Assembly: GCF_000968685.2 (NCBI RefSeq) | Contig: NZ_LAKD02000054.1 | Span: forward strand, 41,508 to 105,507 | DNA: 64,000 nucleotides | Source of the DNA: Streptomyces antioxidans | GTDB taxonomy: Bacteria; Actinomycetota; Actinomycetes; Streptomycetales; Streptomycetaceae | Reading direction: 5' to 3' | Shown: positions 50,928 to 59,114 of the stretch, piece by piece | Position numbering within the stretch: position 1 is the first letter of the stretch | Layout: each line of letters opens with the position of its first letter | Notes under the pieces: model-generated | Databases searched by the model: none | The model's input: only the letters and a program-made list of their open reading frames with translations | Told to the model about the DNA's origin: nothing | Position numbers and translations under genes: made by a program

Positions 50928-51227
50928 TTGTCCGCACGCCGACCGCTGCTGACCGCCGCCGCTGCCGGTTCACTGCTGTGCGCCCTGTGGTTCGTCCCGT
51001 CCGCCAACGCCACCGTGGAGGACCCGGGAGCGTCCTCGGCGTCCTCACGGACCTCCGAGACCCCGCCCGGGTCCGGCCCCAGGACCCAGACCGTGCCCGA
51101 CGGGGACCTGGCCGACACCGGCAGCGTGGACGTCACCCCGTACCTCTTCGGCGGCACGGCCTTCCTGGGGCTGGGTGTGGCGATGGTGACCGCGTCCGTG
51201 CGGCGCACGCGTCCTCAGGCGTACTAG
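50928..51227 (+). CDS. Small LAXTG-motif sortase-anchored surface protein
   Basis: A 99-residue exported protein. A signal peptide (RRPLLTAAAAGSLLCALWF, cleavage near ANA) is followed by a short Ser/Thr/Pro/Gly linker of about 30 residues, then LADTG, a hydrophobic helix (VTPYLFGGTAFLGLGVAMVTA) and a basic tail. LAXTG is the recognition motif of streptomycete class E sortases, as in long chaplins. I chose the TTG at 50928 since AAGGAGG is six bases upstream; the ATG at 50922 directly abuts the ribosome site. The mature exposed part is very short. Confidence 0.8.
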   Translation: MSARRPLLTAAAAGSLLCALWFVPSANATVEDPGASSASSRTSETPPGSGPRTQTVPDGDLADTGSVDVTPYLFGGTAFLGLGVAMVTASVRRTRPQAY

Positions 51228-51333
51228 CGCCTTCGCTCGCCGCCTTCGCCGCTCGGGGGCGAATGGGGGGGCGCACCGCCTCCTTCGCCCGGCGGCGGAC
51301 TGGGGGCGCACCCGCCCCGGGCCCCGGCCCGGT

Positions 51334-52878
51334 TCAGTCCAGGGGGCCCGTCACCGACTCCACGGCCTCGATCAGCTCTCCGGATCGTACGAACGCGTCC
51401 GCCGCCGCCAAGTCGGGCGCCAGATAGCGGTCTTCGCCCGGCCCCTCGACTCCCGCCCGGCGCACCGCCGCCAGCACCGCCCGGCTCGCGGGCGCGGGCC
51501 GCAGCCCCTGGCGCAGCTCGATGCCCCGGGTGGCGGCGACCAGCTCGACGGCCAGGACGCGGGCCAGACCGTCCACCGCCGTACGCAGCTTGCGCGCCGC
51601 CGACCAACCCATCGAGACATGGTCCTCCTGCATCGCGGAGGACGGGATGGAGTCGACGGAGGCGGGCACCGCGAGCCGCTTCATCTCGCTCACCAGCGCC
51701 GCCTGGGTGTACTGAGCGATCATCAGCCCCGAGTCCACGCCCGGGTCACCGGCCAGGAAGGGCGGCAGGCCGTGGGAGCGGTTCTTGTCCAGCAGCCGGT
51801 CGGTGCGGCGCTCGGCGATCGAGGCCAGGTCGGCGGCGGCGACGGCCAGGAAGTCCAGGACGTACGCGACGGGCGCGCCGTGGAAGTTGCCGTTGGACTC
51901 CACCCGCCCGTCGGGCAGCACCACGGGGTTGTCCACGGCGGAGGCCAGCTCGCGCTCGGCGACCAGCCGGGCGTGCCCGAGGGTGTCCCGGCCCGCGCCC
52001 GCGACCTGCGGGGCGCAGCGGATCGAGTACGCGTCCTGGACGCGCGGCGCGTCGTCCTGGTGGTGCCCGGTGAGCCCCGAACCGGCCAGCACCCGCAGCA
52101 TGTTGGCGGCGCTGGCGGCCTGCCCCGGGTGGGGGCGGATGGCGTGCAGCTCGGGCGCGAGGACGCGGTCCGTGCCGAGCAGCGCCTCCAGCGAGAGGGC
52201 GGCGGTCACATCGGCGACGGTGAAGAGCCGGGCGAGGTCGGCACAGGCCATGATCAGCATGCCGAGCATGCCGTCCGTGCCGTTGAGCAGTGCGAGCCCC
52301 TCCTTCTCGCGGAGCTCGACCGGCCCGATGCCGTGCTCGGCCAGCAGCTCGGCGGCGGGCCGCACGGTCCCGTCGGGCCCCTCGGCCTCGCCCTCGCCCA
52401 TGAGCGCCAGCGCGCAGTGGGAGAGCGGCGCCAGGTCGCCGGAGCAGCCCAGCGAGCCGTATTCGTGCACGACGGGGGTGATCCCGGCGTTCAGGAGCGC
52501 GGTCATCGTCTCGACCACGACGGGGCGGACGCCGGTGCGGCCGGACGCGAGCGTCTTGAGCCGCAGGAACATCAGCGCCCGCACCACCTCGCGCTCGACC
52601 CGCGGGCCCATGCCCGCGGCGTGCGAGCGCACGATGTTGCGCTGGAGCTGGGCGCGCAGCCCGGGGCTGATGTGGCGTACGGCGAGCGCGCCGAAGCCGG
52701 TGGAGACGCCGTAGACGGGCTCGGGCTTGGCCGCGAGGTCGTCGATCACCCGCCGCGCGGCGGAGACGGCGTCGAGGGCCGCCTTGGAGATCTCGATGCG
52801 CGCGGTGCCGCGGGACACGGCGATGACATCGTCGGCGGTCGTTCCGGACGTCCCCACCACCACAGTGTGCATATCCAT
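51334..52878 (-). CDS. hutH: Histidine ammonia-lyase
   Basis: A 514-residue HutH converting L-histidine to urocanate, the first step of histidine use. All family motifs are intact: YGVSTGFGALA (catalytic Tyr), the MIO triad Cys-Ser-Gly in EYGSLGCSGDLAPLSH (the streptomycete variant of Ala-Ser-Gly), QDAYSIRCAPQV and NGNFHGAPVA. ATG at 52876-52878 (MDMHTVVVG) matches the known S. griseus start. This contrasts with the MIO-deficient paralogue at 504-2030. Downstream of it are no other hut genes. Confidence 0.95.
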   Translation of the reverse strand: MDMHTVVVGTSGTTADDVIAVSRGTARIEISKAALDAVSAARRVIDDLAAKPEPVYGVSTGFGALAVRHISPGLRAQLQRNIVRSHAAGMGPRVEREVVRALMFLRLKTLASGRTGVRPVVVETMTALLNAGITPVVHEYGSLGCSGDLAPLSHCALALMGEGEAEGPDGTVRPAAELLAEHGIGPVELREKEGLALLNGTDGMLGMLIMACADLARLFTVADVTAALSLEALLGTDRVLAPELHAIRPHPGQAASAANMLRVLAGSGLTGHHQDDAPRVQDAYSIRCAPQVAGAGRDTLGHARLVAERELASAVDNPVVLPDGRVESNGNFHGAPVAYVLDFLAVAAADLASIAERRTDRLLDKNRSHGLPPFLAGDPGVDSGLMIAQYTQAALVSEMKRLAVPASVDSIPSSAMQEDHVSMGWSAARKLRTAVDGLARVLAVELVAATRGIELRQGLRPAPASRAVLAAVRRAGVEGPGEDRYLAPDLAAADAFVRSGELIEAVESVTGPLD

Positions 52879-52987
52879 ATTCAGGCACCCTAGAGAGTGA
52901 ATCCCCACCTGTCACCCCGTCGCCCGTGGTCTCCACCCCACCCCACCCCGCCCCTTCCCGAACCGGGGGCGGCCCCCGGCCCCCCTC

Positions 52988-53382
52988 GGGGCTCCGCCCC
53001 GAACCCCGCTCCTCAATCGCCGGAGGGGCTGAAACGGACTCCCACCCCCGGCGCCGCGCGGAGGCCAGCAATGGCCCGGGCCACAACCGCGACAGGACCT
53101 GGGGCGGAGGCCCGGGGCGAAGGCCCGTCCACGCCCGAAGCGCAATCCCATCCAGGCCCGAGGCGAAGGCCCGTCCACGCCCGAGGCGCAGGCCCGTCCA
53201 CGCCCGAGGCAAAGCCCCATCCACGCCCGAGGCGCAACCCCATCCACGCCCAAGGCGAAGGCCCGTCCACGCCCAAGGCGCAACCCCGCCCAGGCCCGAG
53301 GCGAAGGCCCTGCAGGACGCGGGGCAGAGCCCCACACTCAAGCCCCTCCGGCGATTGAGGAGCGGGGCCGGGGCGGAGCCCC
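52988..53382. repeat. Inverted-repeat element carrying a 23-bp tandem array
   Basis: The left end 52988-53030 and right end 53341-53382 are reverse complements: 27 bases match perfectly at the inner side (core CCTCCGGCGATTGAGGAG) and 13 at the outer side, differing only in the 2-3 bases between. The interior carries nine 23-bp tandem repeats. No coding sequence. It fills nearly all of the 512-base gap between hutH (start 52878) and the GGDEF gene (stop 53391). Confidence 0.85.
53110..53316 (+). repeat. Nine 23-bp tandem repeats
   Basis: GCCC-A/G-AGGCG motifs start at 53110, 53133, 53156, 53179, 53202, 53225, 53248, 53271 and 53294, exactly 23 bases apart. Consensus begins GCCCGAGGCGAAGGCCCG and ends TCCAC; individual units differ at 2-6 positions. 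There is no spacer/repeat alternation. Confidence 0.9.
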
Positions 53383-53390
53383 GGTGGGGG

Positions 53391-54614
53391 TTAGCGGCGG
53401 CCCCGGAAGCGGCGTCGTTCCGGCGGGTGGGCCGAAGACGTGTCGGCGAGGCGGATCACCGCATCCTCCGCGCCCCCGTCCCGCCCCGCCACCACCGGCT
53501 TCAGCGACCGCGCCGCCTTCGCCCGGTACTGCGCCGCGTCCGCCAAGCGGAAGAGACGCCGGGCCGACGGCACCGGCCCGATCGGATCGCCCGTGGAGGC
53601 GATCCCGCAGGCCACCCCCTCGCCCAGCTCCAGCTCCGCCGCCCGGCGGCACAGCTCATCGGCCACCCGGACCACCTCGTCCGCCGGGGGCCCGACCCCC
53701 ACCAGGCAGAACTCATCACCGCCCAGCCGCGCCACCAGCGCCCCGGGCAGCATCGCACCGCATATGGACAGCAACGAGCCGAACCGTTCCAGCAAGCGGT
53801 CGCCGACCGCATGGCCGAGCGTGTCGTTCACCCGCTTGAGGCCGTTGAGGTCGCAGACCACCAGGCTCACCACCGTGCCGTCCGCGTGATACGCCTCCAG
53901 CGCCTCGTCCAGCCGTATGTCCACCGCCCGCCGGTTGCCGAGGCCCGTCAGCGGATCGGTGAAGGCGAGGCGGCGGGCCTCCTCCAGGCGCTCGGTCTGG
54001 GCCAGCCCGGCGGCGGTCACCGAGGCCAGCACGGTCGCGAAGTCGGCGTCTTCCCGGTCGAACACGGGCCGCCCGGCCGCCCGGGCCACATACAGCTCGC
54101 CCCACGCCCGCCCATGCAGCACGATCGGGGCCACCACACAGCTGCCACGGCCGCGCCGCCGCAGCGCGGCCACCCTCCCCCAGCTGCCGCTGGGCGCCAC
54201 CGAGCCGACGCCGACGCCGGTGCCCAGCCCCTCGGCCGTCTCGACCCAGGCGTGCGGCTCCCCGCCCGCCGCCCAGTGCTCGTGCACGAATTCGGCGATC
54301 TCCGGGAAGTCGTGCACCGGATACGACTCGTCCTCCGGCAGCCGCTCCTCGCCCGCCATCAGCTCGCCCACGTTCACCAGGACCCGCAGCAGCCCCCGCT
54401 CGCGCTCCCACATCGAGATCGCCGCGAAGCTGCCGTCGAGGGCGCGGCGGGCCGCCTCCGCCGCCGCGCCCATCGACTCCTGCGGGGTGTGCGCCGCCGC
54501 CATCTCCTGGGCGAGCCGCACAACGGCCCGCAATCGCCCGTCGACCCCGCCGGGCCGCCCGCCGATCTCCCCGTTGTCCGTCACGACGGCCTCGCATTCC
54601 TCACGGCCATGCAT
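53391..54614 (-). CDS. cdgE: GAF-GGDEF diguanylate cyclase (CdgE-like)
   Basis: A 407-residue cytosolic protein: GAF-type sensor (about 35-200) followed by a GGDEF domain (about 225-380) with TDPLTGLGNRRA, DLNGLKRVNDTLGHAVGD and the intact RLGGDEF active site, so it should make c-di-GMP from two GTP. No RxxD inhibitory site is seen before GGDEF. ATG at 54612-54614 follows GGAG by six bases. The hutH-GGDEF neighbourhood is that of S. coelicolor CdgE. c-di-GMP in Streptomyces blocks development through BldD. Confidence 0.9.
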   Translation of the reverse strand: MHGREECEAVVTDNGEIGGRPGGVDGRLRAVVRLAQEMAAAHTPQESMGAAAEAARRALDGSFAAISMWERERGLLRVLVNVGELMAGEERLPEDESYPVHDFPEIAEFVHEHWAAGGEPHAWVETAEGLGTGVGVGSVAPSGSWGRVAALRRRGRGSCVVAPIVLHGRAWGELYVARAAGRPVFDREDADFATVLASVTAAGLAQTERLEEARRLAFTDPLTGLGNRRAVDIRLDEALEAYHADGTVVSLVVCDLNGLKRVNDTLGHAVGDRLLERFGSLLSICGAMLPGALVARLGGDEFCLVGVGPPADEVVRVADELCRRAAELELGEGVACGIASTGDPIGPVPSARRLFRLADAAQYRAKAARSLKPVVAGRDGGAEDAVIRLADTSSAHPPERRRFRGRR

Positions 54615-54771
54615 CGTTCGCTCCGCTCTCCAGCGTAAGAACGTCGAGAACAATCCGCTGCGGGCCGTTCACCCCGGGTATCCGAGCGAACGGTCACCCC
54701 CGGTGGCCGCTTCGCTCCCCCCGGGCCGGGGCCGCTCCCCGGACCGGGTCAACTTCCCCGGTACGGGGCCG

Positions 54772-55566
54772 TCACTCCCCCGGCCAGTTCGCCGGACGCT
54801 TTTCGTTGAACGCGGCCACACCCTCCGCGCGGTCCCCCGAGAAGGCCACCGTCCGCCAGGCCGCGTCCTCGACCTCAAGACCGGCCCGCAGGTCCAGCCC
54901 CTGCCCCAGCCGCAGCGCCTTCTTGGCGGCCCGCACGCCGACCGGGGAGTTGGCGGCGATGCCCCGGGCCAGCTCCAGCGCCCCGGCCCGGTCCTCGCCC
55001 TCCGCCGTCAGCCGGTCCACCAGGCCCAGCGCATGGGCCTCCGCGGCGGCCACCCGGCGGGCGGAGAAGATCAGCTCGGCGGCGCGCGCGGCGCCCACCC
55101 GGCGCGGCAGCAGCTGGGTGCCGCCGCCGCCCGGGATCACCCCGACCGACACCTCGGGCAGCCCCACCACGGCGGTGGGGTCGGCCACGATCACATCGCA
55201 CGACAGGGCCAGCTCGAAGCCGCCGCCCAGCGCATAGCCGTGCACCGCCGCGATGGCGGGCATCGGCAGCTCCAGCACCCCGGAGTAGGCGGCGCGGGAG
55301 ACCGGCCGGTGCCGCAGCATCTCGGCGTCGGTGAGCGAGTTACGCTCCTTGAGGTCCGCGCCCACGCAGAAGGCCCGCTCATGGGTCGAGGTCAGCACCA
55401 CGGCCCGGACGTCACGGTCCTCGGACAGCGCCGCGCAGGCCGCCGCGATGGAGCGCGCCATCTCCGACGAGACGGCGTTCATGGCCTTGGGCCGGTCCAG
55501 CACCAGCTCGGCCACGAAGCCGTCCCTGCGGACCGCGACCCACTCCCCGTACCGCTGCTCACTCAT
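54772..55566 (-). CDS. Enoyl-CoA hydratase/isomerase family protein
   Basis: A 264-residue crotonase-fold enzyme acting on acyl-CoA in beta-oxidation. The oxyanion-hole segments are ERAFCVGADLKER and IAAVHGYALGGGFELALSCD; the catalytic-glutamate region reads GLPEVSVGVIPGGGGTQLLPR. ATG at 55564-55566 lies seven bases after GGGAGG. It is transcribed toward the GGDEF gene and separated from it by 157 bases. Exact acyl substrate unknown. Confidence 0.9.
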   Translation of the reverse strand: MSEQRYGEWVAVRRDGFVAELVLDRPKAMNAVSSEMARSIAAACAALSEDRDVRAVVLTSTHERAFCVGADLKERNSLTDAEMLRHRPVSRAAYSGVLELPMPAIAAVHGYALGGGFELALSCDVIVADPTAVVGLPEVSVGVIPGGGGTQLLPRRVGAARAAELIFSARRVAAAEAHALGLVDRLTAEGEDRAGALELARGIAANSPVGVRAAKKALRLGQGLDLRAGLEVEDAAWRTVAFSGDRAEGVAAFNEKRPANWPGE

Positions 55567-55929
55567 CACGCACCCTCCCGGTTAACGACCGTGAACCACT
55601 GCCCGCGATCATTCCAGCTCCCCGGGGCGTGCGGAACCTATGGCGCCCGGAGAGGCCCCACGGGGCCCAGGGTCCGTCGGTCCGGGCCATGCGCCGGCGC
55701 CGGGTGCTTCCCCTCTCCGCCCCTTCCCGGTTCCAGGGGCTCCGCCCCTGGAACCCCGGGAGCCCCGCGGGCCGGAGCAGAGCCCCATCGCGGCGGGGCA
55801 CCACGCGGCAGGGCCCTAACCCTCGGCGTAACTCCACCGCGGGCGGGGCCCCTCCCCGCGGCGGGGGCGCATGAGGCCGCAGGGCGGGGGCGGTGGGCCG
55901 GTGTCGGGGGCGTGGTCTGTGGAGCGGCC
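55567..55929. other. 363-base gap with a terminator hairpin
   Basis: Between the hydratase start and the P450 stop. GGTTCCAGGGGC (55729-55740) pairs perfectly with 55744-55755 over TCC, a common streptomycete terminator form serving the P450 gene. Otherwise nothing recognisable. Confidence 0.65.
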
Positions 55930-57468
55930 CTAGCGGGCCTTCCGCCACCGGTTCAGGAAGCCCTGGAGGATCGACTGTTGCTTCTGTCCGTCGTCCGACT
56001 CCGGATAGTCCGGCTCCGGCCCCGACCCCATCAGCGGCTCAGCCGCGGACGCCGCGTCAGTGGCGAACGGCAGCGAGATCGGCGGGATGGGCGGCGGCGG
56101 AGGCGTCCCCGGCGGCATCTGCTGCTCAGAGCCCGCGCCCGGGCCCTGAGGACCCGACGGCCCCTGCTCCCCCGGGCGCGCGGCGGGTGCCGCGCCGCGC
56201 CGGCCCCCCAGCCCGGGAACGGGCGCGAACCGCACCGGCAGCGTGATCACCCCCCGTACGAAGATCCCGGACAGCCACTTCAGCTCGTCGATCTCCCCGG
56301 CGAGCGCCAGATCCGGGATCCGGTCCAGCAGCTTCTCCAGCGCGACGGAAGCGATCAGCCGGGCCGAGGACCGGCCCGGGCACGCGTGGGCGCCCGCGCC
56401 GAACGCCAGATGGGCCCGGTTGCCCTGCTTGTGCGAGGACCTCGTCAGGGCGTCCCGGTTGGTCGCCGCGAAACTGATCATCACGGCGTCGCCCGCCCGC
56501 AGCCGCTTCCCGGCGAGGTTGGTGTCGTGCACCGGGAAGTAGAGCCCCATATTGGCCAGCGGCGGGTCCGTCCACAGGACCTCGTCGAGCGCGTCCTCGA
56601 CGAGCATGCTGCCGCCCATCAGCTCGCCCGAGAACCGCTCGTCGGTGAGCAGCACCCGCAGCGCGTTGCCGATCAGACCGGGCACCACCCCGGTCACCAT
56701 CCCGATCAGCAGCAGTAGCTGCTCGGCCAGCTCCTCATCGCTCAGCCGCGCCGGATGGGCGATCAGCCAGGAGGTGATGTCGGCGCCCGGCTCGCGCCGC
56801 TTGAGGTCGATCAGCTCGCGCAGCGCCGCGCCCGCGGTCCGGTCTCCGCCCGCGGGGTCCGAGCCGTCGATGAACGTCGCCACACCCCGCAGCAGCGGGT
56901 CCATGACCCCCTGCGGGCAGCCGAAGAGCTGGCTGGTCACCATGATCGGGACCAGTGCGCAGTACGTGCCGATCAGCTCGGCCTCGCCCGCGTCGCAGAA
57001 CTGGTCGATCAGCGAGTCGGCGATGCGCTCGACATAGTTCCGCAGCGCGCTGGAGTCGATCCGGCCGGTGGCGTCCTCGATGGCACCGCGCAGCCGCCGG
57101 TGCTCCTCGCCGTCCACGAAGTCGACCCGCGGCCGGGGCCCGATGATCCGCGGGGCGTAGCTGGACTCCGGCAGCAGGCCCTCGTTCCTGTCCCGCCAGT
57201 GGCGGGGGTCCTTGGAGAAGGTCTCGGGGCGCCGCATGATCTCCAGCGCCGTGTCGTACCCCAGGCACAACATGGCCGGTACGCCTCTGTCCAGCTCCAC
57301 CGGCGCGAGCGGGCCGTGGGCCTCCCGCAGCCGCCGGTAGACCCCGAAGGGGTCCGCGCCGAACGCGGGCGCGTGGAGAGGTTCGGCACCGGTCTCCCCG
57401 TGGGCGGGACAGCCCGGCGGAGGTAAGGCGCCCGGACGCTGAGCACTCGAATCGTAAAGCTGGGTCAC
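55930..57468 (-). CDS. Cytochrome P450, CYP157-like, lacking ExxR, with long C-terminal extension
   Basis: A 512-residue paralogue of the conservon P450: same PPPGCPAHG start and domain order. The K-helix reads DEVLW (295-299) instead of ExxR and the I-helix reads GMVTGVV (256-262), with neither acid nor alcohol. The haem loop is intact (FGAGAHACPG, Cys363). After about residue 415 comes a Pro/Gly-rich linker of some 70 residues and a final basic amphipathic segment ILQGFLNRWRKAR. GTG at 57466-57468 follows AGGAG. It is not next to a conservon here. Function as a monooxygenase is doubtful without ExxR. Confidence 0.88.
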   Translation of the reverse strand: MTQLYDSSAQRPGALPPPGCPAHGETGAEPLHAPAFGADPFGVYRRLREAHGPLAPVELDRGVPAMLCLGYDTALEIMRRPETFSKDPRHWRDRNEGLLPESSYAPRIIGPRPRVDFVDGEEHRRLRGAIEDATGRIDSSALRNYVERIADSLIDQFCDAGEAELIGTYCALVPIMVTSQLFGCPQGVMDPLLRGVATFIDGSDPAGGDRTAGAALRELIDLKRREPGADITSWLIAHPARLSDEELAEQLLLLIGMVTGVVPGLIGNALRVLLTDERFSGELMGGSMLVEDALDEVLWTDPPLANMGLYFPVHDTNLAGKRLRAGDAVMISFAATNRDALTRSSHKQGNRAHLAFGAGAHACPGRSSARLIASVALEKLLDRIPDLALAGEIDELKWLSGIFVRGVITLPVRFAPVPGLGGRRGAAPAARPGEQGPSGPQGPGAGSEQQMPPGTPPPPPIPPISLPFATDAASAAEPLMGSGPEPDYPESDDGQKQQSILQGFLNRWRKAR

Positions 57469-57610
57469 ACGTGCTCCTGGACACCGCCGGGCCCACCCCG
57501 CGGGCGGACGCGGACGGTGTTACTTCGACGACAGGACCTGGTATCCACCGAGTGGATCTTGCGAACGTAGGCTAGCCCAACAGGCCCGGCGGCGCGCCCA
57601 GTTCGGGGAA

Positions 57611-57750
57611 CCGGACGGAGCCATCGGAACGATCCGGACGCGGTCGCGGGAACGATCCGGACGGAGCCACCGGAATGATCCGGACGCGACCACTGGAACG
57701 ATCCGGACGCGGCCACCGAAACCGTCCGGGTGCGGCGTCACCGAGACGAT
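57611..57750 (+). repeat. Six 23-bp tandem repeats upstream of the P450
   Basis: Units at 57611-57633, 57634-57656, 57657-57679, 57680-57702, 57703-57725 and 57726-57750 (the last is 25 bases) all begin CCGG and end with AA/GA-CGAT-like sequence; a seventh is truncated. Consensus starts CCGGACGCGGCC and ends GGAACGAT. The gap 57469-57789 holds nothing else I can name. Confidence 0.9.
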
Positions 57751-57789
57751 CCGGAAGCACCCGCGACCCACAACCCCCGACCCACGACC

Positions 57790-58968
57790 TCACGCGCGAC
57801 GGCTCAGCAGCCACGGCTCCACGACCCCGAGACCACGCACCGGTCGCTGCCACATCGGCTGCAGCCCGAAGCGGTACGCGGGCGGTTCCTCGCCCTTCTT
57901 CTCCGCCGCGGCGGCGGCCTCCGCGGCCTCCGCCTCCGACACCGGGGCCTCCCCGGTGCGGCTCAGCTCCTCGGCGAACGCGCCGTCCACCAGGACCGCG
58001 TTCTTGGGGGCTATGGACGTCAGCCTGCTGGCCAGGTTCACCGTCGAGCCGAAGACATCGCCCATCCGCGTCGTGACCGTGCCGAACGCGATCCCGACCC
58101 GCAGCTCGGGCATCGTCTCGTCATGCGTCAGCGTCTCGATCAGGCGCAGCGCGATCTCGGCGGCGATGCCCGCGTCGTCGGCCGCGTAGAGCACCTCGTC
58201 GCCGAGGGTCTTGATCAGCCGTCCGCCGTGCGCCGCCACCAGGTCGGCCGCCGTGGTCTCGAACGCCTCGACCAGCTCGCCGAGCTCCTCCTCCTCAAGA
58301 CGCCGGGTCAGCCGGGTGAAGCTCACCAGGTCCGCGAAGCCGACCGCCAGCCGCCGGTCCACCATCTCGACGTCGTCGGCCGCCTGCACCACCCGGCCGG
58401 TCGCGGCCGCGAGCTGGCGCCGGTAGACATAGACCAGGAACTCCTCCAGCTCCGGTAGCAACAGCTCGACCAGCGGATACGCGATCTCGGTCCGGGTCAT
58501 CCCGGTCTCCTGGGGGTCGGTTAGCCCCTCCAGGAAGGAGTCGATCTGCCAGTCGGCCAGCCGGGCGGTGGTCTGGCCGGTGGACCGCGCCACCTGGATG
58601 GCCATCGGCTCGCTCAGCAGCCCGGCCTCCACCAGACCGGACAGCCGCCGCAGCGCCAGCACGTCGGCCTCGGTCAGCGCCTTGGCCTGGCCGATGTCGG
58701 CGAAGCCCATGGCCCGCCAGAAGCGGGTGGCCAGCTCGACCGAGACGCCAGCGCTGCGGGCGGCCTGGAAGGGGGTGTAGCGCCGCTCGGCGCCGAGGAT
58801 CAGCTGCTCCAGCCGGAGCGCGATGGGGTCCGGCTGGTCCTCGTCGTCGGGGGTCTCCGCGGCGGCGCTCTCCCGCGCCCCGGTGTCCCGTACGGCCCCG
58901 TCGGGCGCGGCGGCGTCCAGCACCTCGCGCTCCTCGGCCGTGCCGGAACCCGCGTCGTCGGCGGTCAC
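57790..58968 (-). CDS. cya: Class III adenylate cyclase
   Basis: A 392-residue cytosolic cyclase making cAMP from ATP. The N-terminal half contains a helical actinobacterial regulatory region (PFQAARSAGVSVELATRFWRAMGF, an HTH-like segment). The catalytic domain (about 195-350) has FADLVSFTRLTRRL with the first metal Asp, KTLGDEVLYAADD with the second, and GDVFGSTVNLASRL with the transition-state Asn/Arg. GTG at 58966-58968 follows AGGGGG. cAMP is needed for germination and development in Streptomyces. It is followed by birA in conserved order. Confidence 0.92.
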   Translation of the reverse strand: MTADDAGSGTAEEREVLDAAAPDGAVRDTGARESAAAETPDDEDQPDPIALRLEQLILGAERRYTPFQAARSAGVSVELATRFWRAMGFADIGQAKALTEADVLALRRLSGLVEAGLLSEPMAIQVARSTGQTTARLADWQIDSFLEGLTDPQETGMTRTEIAYPLVELLLPELEEFLVYVYRRQLAAATGRVVQAADDVEMVDRRLAVGFADLVSFTRLTRRLEEEELGELVEAFETTAADLVAAHGGRLIKTLGDEVLYAADDAGIAAEIALRLIETLTHDETMPELRVGIAFGTVTTRMGDVFGSTVNLASRLTSIAPKNAVLVDGAFAEELSRTGEAPVSEAEAAEAAAAAEKKGEEPPAYRFGLQPMWQRPVRGLGVVEPWLLSRRA

Positions 58969-59114
58969 CGCCCGCCCCCTGTCCGATCCCTGCGCACTGC
59001 CCTTCCGTTCCCTCTTCCCGGCCTGGTCCCAAGCTCGCCCACAGCCGCCCCGAGCTGGAGCGACCGCGACCACGATACGTCAGGTGTGCCGTAGCTCACT
59101 CTGGTGCGGGAGGG

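Noticed and set aside
53110..53316. CRISPR array
   Set aside because: Repeats abut without unique spacers and drift between units; no cas genes.
57611..57750. CRISPR array or coding repeats
   Set aside because: No spacers; 23 bp is not a multiple of three, so no frame is kept.
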